Origin: Blastococcus carthaginiensis
GTDB taxonomy: Bacteria > Actinomycetota > Actinomycetes > Mycobacteriales > Geodermatophilaceae
Length of the DNA stretch: 64,000 bases
NCBI RefSeq assembly: GCF_030731085.1
Contig: NZ_JASNFN010000004.1
Span: 248,001 to 312,000, forward strand
Reading direction: 5' to 3'
The notes under the pieces are model-generated. The model worked only from the letters and a program-made list of their open reading frames with translations, was not told the origin of the DNA and made no database searches. Shown here piece after piece: positions 58,894-64,000 of this stretch (positions are counted from its first letter, which is position 1; each line of letters starts with the position of its first letter). The position numbers and the translations under genes are program-made.

Positions 58894-59835
58894 TCAGCTG
58901 GCCTTGAAGACCGTGTCCAGGTGCCATTCGAGGAACTCGCGGTTTGGCCGGTCCGTCCGGTGCTCGGGGACTGCGATGGGTTGCCCGACTCGCGTGTAGA
59001 ACTGCTCGCCGTTTCCGAACTCCTCCCGCAGCCGCGGACTGACGAGCAGTCGGTGTTTGGGGTCGACGCCGAGGTATCCCCGGTCGTACAGGGTGTGTAC
59101 GTCTGAGCGCAGCAGCAATCCGTTGTCGAGGCGGTGCTCACCGCCGTTCGGTAGCGGCTTGATGTGCGCCGCCTGCAGCACAGGGCGGATCTTGTCACCG
59201 GTGATGGCGCAGCGCCGGCTGTAAGCACCCAGCACCACGGCCTGGAAAGCTTGCTGTCCGAGCCGTTGCGGGGTGAGGCGCGGATCGCCGTAGACGGGTC
59301 CGCCTAGTTGCCACGGCCGCGCCAGGTCGATGACCACGTTGTTGTCGAGGACTCGGTGCAACAGGTCACTGAAGTACTCCAGCCAGCGGCGCTCCGCGAG
59401 GTCGTAGCTCTTCCCCTGCACGACGCTGGGCGCGAACTCCGGAGGCGGCTCGGCTGCCTCGTCGCCGGTGAAGAACCGGGTGTCGCGGATCAGCAGACAG
59501 CCGATGACCGGGTCCTCCTGTTGGGACAGGGGCTGCCTCCGGTACCTACCGACCCTGACGCGCATCTCCTCCAACGTGCGGGCACCGTCGCCTCGGCCGA
59601 ACATGTCCCAGGCCTCAGAGATAGGCAGCGCAGCGAAGCCGCTGAAGAAGCCGCCACCGACGACCCGGTTCTCCGGGTGGTGGGACTTGAAGAAGAAAGG
59701 CTCCCCGTGACTGAGAACCTTAAACGGCCTGCCGCTCGCTGGCCGCCAGAAGTTGACCTCCCCACCAGGTGGCTGCTCCGCGAGCTGGCGATACCACTCG
59801 CCGTCGGTGACCCCGACGTACGCCTTCATGCCCAT
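58894..59835 (-). CDS. HNH restriction-type endonuclease with an N-terminal recognition-like domain
   Basis: 313 aa. The N-terminal part (KAYVGVTDGEWY to GCLLIRDTRFF, ~1-145) looks like a PUA/EVE-like modified-base reader, by general resemblance. The C-terminal HNH domain carries CAITGDKIRPVLQAAHIKPL, then NGLLLRSDVHTLYDRGYLGVD. Modification-dependent restriction is plausible. The start is uncertain: ATG at 59835 or 59829; upstream ATGs extend to 59898. An IS element lies 106 bases upstream. Codon use is less extreme than in the left part of the window. Confidence 0.75.
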   Translation of the reverse strand: MGMKAYVGVTDGEWYRQLAEQPPGGEVNFWRPASGRPFKVLSHGEPFFFKSHHPENRVVGGGFFSGFAALPISEAWDMFGRGDGARTLEEMRVRVGRYRRQPLSQQEDPVIGCLLIRDTRFFTGDEAAEPPPEFAPSVVQGKSYDLAERRWLEYFSDLLHRVLDNNVVIDLARPWQLGGPVYGDPRLTPQRLGQQAFQAVVLGAYSRRCAITGDKIRPVLQAAHIKPLPNGGEHRLDNGLLLRSDVHTLYDRGYLGVDPKHRLLVSPRLREEFGNGEQFYTRVGQPIAVPEHRTDRPNREFLEWHLDTVFKAS

Positions 59836-59955
59836 CAGTGTGCTGGGCAGGGCAAGCCCCGGATCCATTGATGCTTCAGCCATGCACGCCCAGAGCACCG
59901 GCCGCGGCGTTACGTCGGGCGTCGTTCTTTACGGCCACATTGAACCGCCCCGGGT

Positions 59956-60900
59956 TCAGTGGAGGCTCGGTTCTGCCGGGGAGTCCTCGGTGAGGCCGAC
60001 GATCGAACGGTAGTGGTTGTCCTCGTACTCGACCGGTGGGATGTCGCCGCAGGCGCCGTGGAGGCGGCGGTGGTTGAACCAGTCGACGTACTCCAGGGTG
60101 GCCAGCTCGACGTCGTCGAGGCCCTGCCACGGGCCGCGGCGGCGGATGAGTTCGGTCTTGTAGAGGCCGATGAGGGATTCGGCGGCGGCGTCGTAGGAGT
60201 CGCCCTTGCTGCCCACCGACCGGAGGGCGCCGGCGGCGTCGAGGCGTTCGGTGTAGCGGATGGCGAGGTACTGGACGCCGCGGTCGGAGTGGTGGACCAG
60301 GCCGCTGACGTCGCGGGCGTCGCGGGCTCGGGTCCACAGGCCCTGCTCGAGAGCATCGAGGGCCAGATCGGTGCGCAGGCTGGTCGACGCCCGCCAGCCG
60401 ACGATCCGGCGGGAGAACACGTCCATGACGAAGGCGACGTAGACGAACCCCGACCAGGTGGCGACGTAGGTCAGGTCGGCCACCCACAGCCGGTTCGGCG
60501 CCGGCGCGCTGAAGATCCGGTCGACCAGGTCACCGGGGCGGGCGGCCACGTCGGCCGGCACGGTCGTGCGCTTGACCTTGCCGCGGACCACGCCGGCCAG
60601 GCCCAGCTCGCGCATGAGCCGCTCTACCCGGCAGCGGGCGACCGGGACGCCCTCCCGGTTCAGGGCCCGCCAGATCTTGCGGGCGCCGTAGACGCCGAGG
60701 TTGGCCGCATGCACTCGATCGATCTCGGCCTTGAGCTGCTCGTCGCCGACCGCCCGCGCCGAGGGAGCTCGGGTCCGTGCGGCGTAGTAGGTGCTCGGAG
60801 CGATCTTGGCGCCCGCCTCGGTGAGCGCGCAGCAGATCGGCTCGACTCCGAACTCCTGGCGATGCTGGTCGATGTAGTCGATTAGCGCTGGGATGGCCGG
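59956..60900 (-). CDS. IS3-family transposase OrfB (DDE catalytic domain)
   Basis: About 315 aa, read by a -1 frameshift from OrfA around 60900; the first internal ATG is at 60714. An HTH_21-like region precedes the rve integrase core, with catalytic Asp in VADLTYVATWSG, Asp in VHHSDRGVQY and Glu in DSYDAAAESLIGLYKTELI. C-terminal FNHRRLHGACGDIPP is the usual IS3 ending. Confidence 0.92.
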   Translation of the reverse strand, partial: PAIPALIDYIDQHRQEFGVEPICCALTEAGAKIAPSTYYAARTRAPSARAVGDEQLKAEIDRVHAANLGVYGARKIWRALNREGVPVARCRVERLMRELGLAGVVRGKVKRTTVPADVAARPGDLVDRIFSAPAPNRLWVADLTYVATWSGFVYVAFVMDVFSRRIVGWRASTSLRTDLALDALEQGLWTRARDARDVSGLVHHSDRGVQYLAIRYTERLDAAGALRSVGSKGDSYDAAAESLIGLYKTELIRRRGPWQGLDDVELATLEYVDWFNHRRLHGACGDIPPVEYEDNHYRSIVGLTEDSPAEPSLH

Positions 60901-61208
60901 TCGAGCTCGGCCGCGAAGAAAGCCGACGCGCTCTTGAGGATCGCGTTCGCCCGGCGCAACTCGCGGTTCTCCCGCTCCAGCTCGGCCAGCCGCGCCCGCT
61001 CATCGGTGGTCAGGCCCGGCGCAGCGCCGGCATCGATGCGCGCCTGCTGCACCCAGTTCCGCAGCGAGTCCGGCACGATCCCCAGCTGCTCACCGACCCG
61101 CTTGCACGCGGCGTTGACGCTCAGCTTCTCCGGCCCCTGCACCAGCTCGACCGCGAAGCGGATCGCCCGCTCACGCAGCTCGTCGGGGTACTTCCTCGGT
61201 GCCGCCAT
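60882..61208 (-). CDS. IS3-family transposase OrfA (helix-turn-helix)
   Basis: 108 aa. HTH_Tnp_1-type domain (KYPDELRERAIRFAV, then VPDSLRNWVQQARID) and a leucine-zipper stretch ARLAELERENRELRRANAIL that pairs subunits. ATG at 61208. Its stop lies within the OrfB coding region. Confidence 0.92.
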   Translation of the reverse strand: MAAPRKYPDELRERAIRFAVELVQGPEKLSVNAACKRVGEQLGIVPDSLRNWVQQARIDAGAAPGLTTDERARLAELERENRELRRANAILKSASAFFAAELDRPSQR

Positions 61209-61328
61209 GACTTCCATCCTTCGGGGGTTGGAAGCCTCCATCAATCCCGGGGCGGTTCACATCGGTGACGTCCATGATCGGTACACGCGGCGACTCACCC
61301 AGTGACGGGGTGACCTACTGTCCGCGTT

Positions 61329-61948
61329 GTGAGCACCGCTGAGACTGACGCGACGCGCTTTCTAGCCCCCCAGCGAACATGGCGACGCGAGGACGTGCTG
61401 CTCAGGCCGTCGCCCATTCCGGCGGCGCCGGGCGTCTATGGATGGTGGTTCGATCGTTTGCCCGCACCGATCGAGGCCAGCAGATGTAACACCTGGCTTG
61501 GCCTCACCCTGCTCTACACAGGCATCAGCCCCAAGCGGCCACCCATGAACGGACGGCCGCCCAGCAAGAGCCACCTCCGGGAGCGCATCAAGACGCATTA
61601 CACCGGCAATGCCGAAGGCTCGACCCTGCGCAAGACCCTCGGATGCCTCCTGACCGAGGAGCTAGGGATCCAGCTTCGTCGGGTTGGCTCCGGCAGCCGC
61701 CGGACGTTCGTAGAAGGCGAGCGAACCCTGTCTGAGTGGATGGCGGAGCACGCGTTCGTGACTTATGTCGAGCATCCGAACCCGTGGAAACTGGAGGAGG
61801 AGTCATCAGCACGCTGGATGTTCCCCTGAACCTCGACGGGAACAGCAGGAACGCCTTTCATCCACGGCTGACGCAAGTCCGAAAGAAGTGCGTCGCCACC
61901 GCCAACGCGCTGCCCGTCATCCCCAACTCGGGCATCGGAGGGCGTTGA
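61329..61948 (+). pseudogene. GIY-YIG nuclease gene broken by a one-base deletion
   Basis: The first frame (VSTAETDATRF to NPWKLEEE) has the GIY-YIG-like motif GVYGWWF, LLYTGIS, a helix LRERIKTHYTG and the Glu region SEWMAEHAFVTYVE, then runs to an early stop at 61829. In another frame the family C-terminus VISTLDVPLNLDGNSRNAFH to NSGIGGR continues to 61948. The break lies in the GAGGAGGAG run near 61795. Loss of one G restores the frame if reversed. An intact 206-residue protein is no longer encoded. Confidence 0.8.
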
Positions 61949-62370
61949 GGGGCGGACACAAGCACGCCCCCCCACGTCACCAGCCTCATCGCCGAGCCGC
62001 CATTGCTACGGACGGAGTGCGTGAACGATGTCGTCGATTCCTCGTGCAGACGCGACGCTCGACTGAGTGCGCGCCTGCGCTCGACAACGGGCACCTCCTG
62101 CCATTGTGCTGCGCCAGCGCCGGCCCTGGCGCGGGAGGCGGCCGACCACAAGGGCTGCAACGTGAGGGGGGTCAATTGCCGCTAGCAACAAGTTCGGTCG
62201 CTTGACCACCATCGTGGCACTATCCCGCGGCCGCGTGGTCGGCGCATCATCCGACCGACGACCACCACGGAGGGCCGCGCGCTTAGTACGTCGGGCAGCG
62301 CCTTCGACAGGTCAATGCGACGGTTAGAACACGCCTAGCCGATTGCCTCGGCTCCCCCGTCGGGGCCCGA

Positions 62371-62792
62371 ATGATGCGTCGGCCAGCGTTCGGGCTACCC
62401 GGAGGACAACGACAACGCAGACGTACTCCGCGCTGCGGAACTGACCGGCTCGGCGACACGCTCAACCGCAGTAGGACCCCGGCGCTCTGCTGGACTACGG
62501 GTCCTGCTCCTGGCGTGGCTTCCGAACTGGAGCACACCGAGTGGCCTGGATGCTCGCCAACGGCTACGAGATCCCGGGGACCTTGGTCGTCGACCATCTG
62601 TGCGAGGTCAAGTGGTGCGTCAACGGCTACCGCCACCTCGAGGTCGTGACCTTCGGGGGGAACACCAGCCGGCAGCGCCGCCGTAGTCCCGAAGACTGCC
62701 GCACAGCAACGAGCTTCGAGCCACCGTGGGAAGACCGCTGGTATCCGTTCGGACGCCGGCTCTATGCCGAAGACGGCGAACGGCTGGCCTAG
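62371..62792 (+). pseudogene. HNH endonuclease, frameshifted remnant
   Basis: One frame shows CWTTGP, the usual tryptophan/cysteine entry of phage-type HNH proteins. The next frame (from about 62520) shows AHRVAWMLANGYEIPGT and VVDHLCEVKWCVNGYRHLEV, the HNH motif itself. At least one frameshift separates them. The gap 61949-62370 (422 bases) before it holds no gene I can recognise. Confidence 0.6.
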
Positions 62793-62822
62793 CGCGCCAA
62801 ATGCAGCCAGCACTGGGCGTGC

Positions 62823-63362
62823 TTACTCTGTTTCGGACGTGTCACTCTGGAGAAGCGCGTTGAGTCGATCCGTCGCGCGCTGCATTTTGGCGGCTCGGTC
62901 TTTCAGTACCTCCGAAGTCAGGGTCCAGATGTGTTCCAACAGGGACAACACGACCTCCCGCAACACCGCCGCGACCTGACCATCGGGAGTCAGCGTGCTC
63001 GGCAGAAAAGGCGCACAGTTTGGATCCTCGGCGCGATCCTCTGGGCTGACTTTGGGGAACGCCTTGAGCATTCGGGCAAGTGCCGCGGAATCAACCTCGA
63101 ACTCAAGGTTATGGGCCAGCTTATTCCTTACGGCATTTAGTGCAAGTAGCGGCTCACCCCCTAGATGCAGGGTGCCCTGCGCCCGGGCGAGCGCCACCTT
63201 AGAAGGAAATGGGAGTCGCTCCAACTCCCGCCACTCATCTGGGAGCTCAAGGTCCGCGCGGATGAGATCGACCAACGCTGTCTCGATCCACAGATGCCCC
63301 TTGAGCAGCACCCCCGTGGCGTCATCGGGTGATAGATGCGCTTGGAGCACTGCAAGGTCCAC
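62823..63362 (-). CDS. HEPN-like hypothetical protein with an R-x4-H motif
   Basis: 179 aa from GTG at 63362 (VDLAVLQAHLSPDD); an upstream ATG at 63497 would add 45 low-complexity residues. Mostly helical, with NAVRNKLAHNLEFE near the middle: R-N-K-L-A-H fits the R-x4-6-H active site of HEPN RNases found in toxins and phage defence. Not otherwise recognised. Located in the accessory region. Confidence 0.6.
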   Translation of the reverse strand: MDLAVLQAHLSPDDATGVLLKGHLWIETALVDLIRADLELPDEWRELERLPFPSKVALARAQGTLHLGGEPLLALNAVRNKLAHNLEFEVDSAALARMLKAFPKVSPEDRAEDPNCAPFLPSTLTPDGQVAAVLREVVLSLLEHIWTLTSEVLKDRAAKMQRATDRLNALLQSDTSETE

Positions 63363-63548
63363 GTGCGGGCGCTTCGCTCGTCCTCCTCCGCCGCTCACGA
63401 GGTGAGGCGGCAGGACGGCTTGATCAGGACAGGCGTCGTCACCCTCCGAGCCTATCGGAGACCTCGGACCGCAGAGGGACCAGCGGCGGAGCCGCAAAAG
63501 CGTGCACTCTCAGCCTATGAGATGTTGCCTCGCGCTGTTGGAAGCCTG

Positions 63549-64000
63549 CTAGTAGTCCTCGTAGCCGGCGTACTCCTCTCGCATCCACTGCTCGTACTCG
63601 TCCCTCACGCGGCCATCCTCATAGGTGGCTGTACCCGCAGCGTTGAAGAAGTTGGACAGCCGGAGCATCGAATCATGAAAGGCCGCTAGGTCGATCCACG
63701 GCAGCCTGCCGAGGCTCGGAGTTTTGTCGTTCCTGGTGGAGTAGCGGAACTCCTGGTTGGTCCTGTCAGTGTCGTGAAGTTGCAACAGCAAGTCCTCCAC
63801 GGCATCAAGGTCGCCTGTGTCGTTTGGGCTCGTCGCTTCCAAGCGCCGCCGTACGTCCCTCCACAGCTTCTGCAGGTCGTGGGTGGCGGGAGCCTTGACT
63901 GGCTCCCGCTGATAGCGCTGAAGCTCCATAAGAAGACTCTTGAGCTGTAGTTCCACGTGGTGACGCCAGCACATCCCGAACGGGAAGAGGATCATGTCCT
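63549..64000 (-). CDS. Hypothetical helical protein, N-terminus beyond the window
   Basis: At least 150 residues. It contains WRHHVELQLKSLLMELQRY and HDLQKLWRDVRRRLE, a pattern seen in small HEPN-like or nucleotidyltransferase-partner helical proteins, and a tail rich in acidic/Tyr residues (EEYAGYEDY). The ATG at 63995 may be internal, since the frame stays open to the edge. Function unknown. Confidence 0.55.
   Translation of the reverse strand, partial: DMILFPFGMCWRHHVELQLKSLLMELQRYQREPVKAPATHDLQKLWRDVRRRLEATSPNDTGDLDAVEDLLLQLHDTDRTNQEFRYSTRNDKTPSLGRLPWIDLAAFHDSMLRLSNFFNAAGTATYEDGRVRDEYEQWMREEYAGYEDY

Larger units (their letters stand above)
59941..61259 (-). mobile_element. Complete IS3-family insertion sequence
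   Basis: 1319 bp. Terminal inverted repeats TGAACCGCCCCGGG (59941 on the plus strand) and the same 14 bases at the other end (61246-61259, minus strand), continuing with TGGAGGCT after a few mismatches. Both flanks carry CAT (59938-59940 and 61260-61262), a 3-bp target duplication. Two ORFs in the usual overlapping arrangement. Recent and probably active. Confidence 0.93.

Noticed and set aside
61949..62370. Small ORFs in the gap between the GIY-YIG and HNH remnants
   Set aside because: No ribosome sites, no recognisable motif and mixed codon use on both strands.

Overview
The window is chromosomal DNA of a very GC-rich actinobacterium. It uses many GTG starts and has short intergenic gaps and many stop/start overlaps. 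The gene content fits Geodermatophilaceae (Blastococcus, Geodermatophilus, Modestobacter), a placement inferred from gene content only. Supporting features are the mycobacterial-type CysM/CysO/Mec cysteine pathway, IdeR-type iron boxes, a DUF222-HNH gene, and LEA-like/holin-like/DUF3618 stress genes.

Layout. 1-5944 is a conserved block: murI (cut by the left edge), cysM, cysO, mec, a small membrane protein, a DUF2017 protein, clpS, pncB and pncA. As recalled, it parallels M. tuberculosis Rv1330c-Rv1338. 6058-10695 is one giant gene: a divergent SecA-type motor ATPase fused to about ten C-terminal membrane segments. 10717-19452 is housekeeping: serB, ctaD, a ribosomal-RNA-type methyltransferase, a phosphoesterase, an MFS pump, a CtaG-like protein and an M23 peptidase. 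19730-30967 is mixed metabolism: dehydrogenases, ABC-F, methyltransferases, a Ddn-like protein and an enoyl-CoA hydratase. It includes a twice-frameshifted DUF222-HNH gene and an 8-bp tandem repeat. 31266-33329 is a three-gene stress operon with 11-residue LEA-like repeats behind a SigF/SigB-like promoter.

33539-44034 reads as one signalling and envelope/matrix region. It holds a receiver plus sensor kinase, a TasA-like protein with its SipW-type signal peptidase and a second secreted protein, a pseudo-receiver/Hpt protein, and an OmpR-type regulator. Next comes a five-gene, fully overlapping operon: receiver-PIG-L deacetylase fusion, ATP-grasp, PHP, GT2 synthase and a small membrane protein. 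I regard this operon and the SecA-membrane fusion as the two best candidates for undescribed systems.

44115-49281 holds an acyl-CoA dehydrogenase, a methyltransferase, an internally deleted isocitrate-lyase-family gene, and an iron module (bfd, bfr, siderophore-binding lipoprotein, siderophore reductase) with two IdeR-like boxes. 49329-53973 is a MerR-linked unit of membrane proteins and a cupredoxin-like lipoprotein. Two of its promoters share a nearly identical operator at the same distance from the start codon. 54115-57836 holds an orphan FlbD-like protein, two SGNH hydrolases and an acyl-CoA synthetase.

From 57900 the sequence decays: an SDR with its middle missing, then a CocE/PepX C-terminal remnant. 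At 58616-58657 there is only the 3-prime half of a tRNA-Ala(GGC), broken at the anticodon loop, with a UUCG terminator beyond it. This is the signature of an integrase att site. To its right lies lower-GC accessory DNA: an HNH endonuclease, a complete IS3-family element (59941-61259, CAT target duplication), frameshifted GIY-YIG and HNH genes, and two HEPN-like genes, the last running off the right edge. The right end of this presumed island is outside the window.
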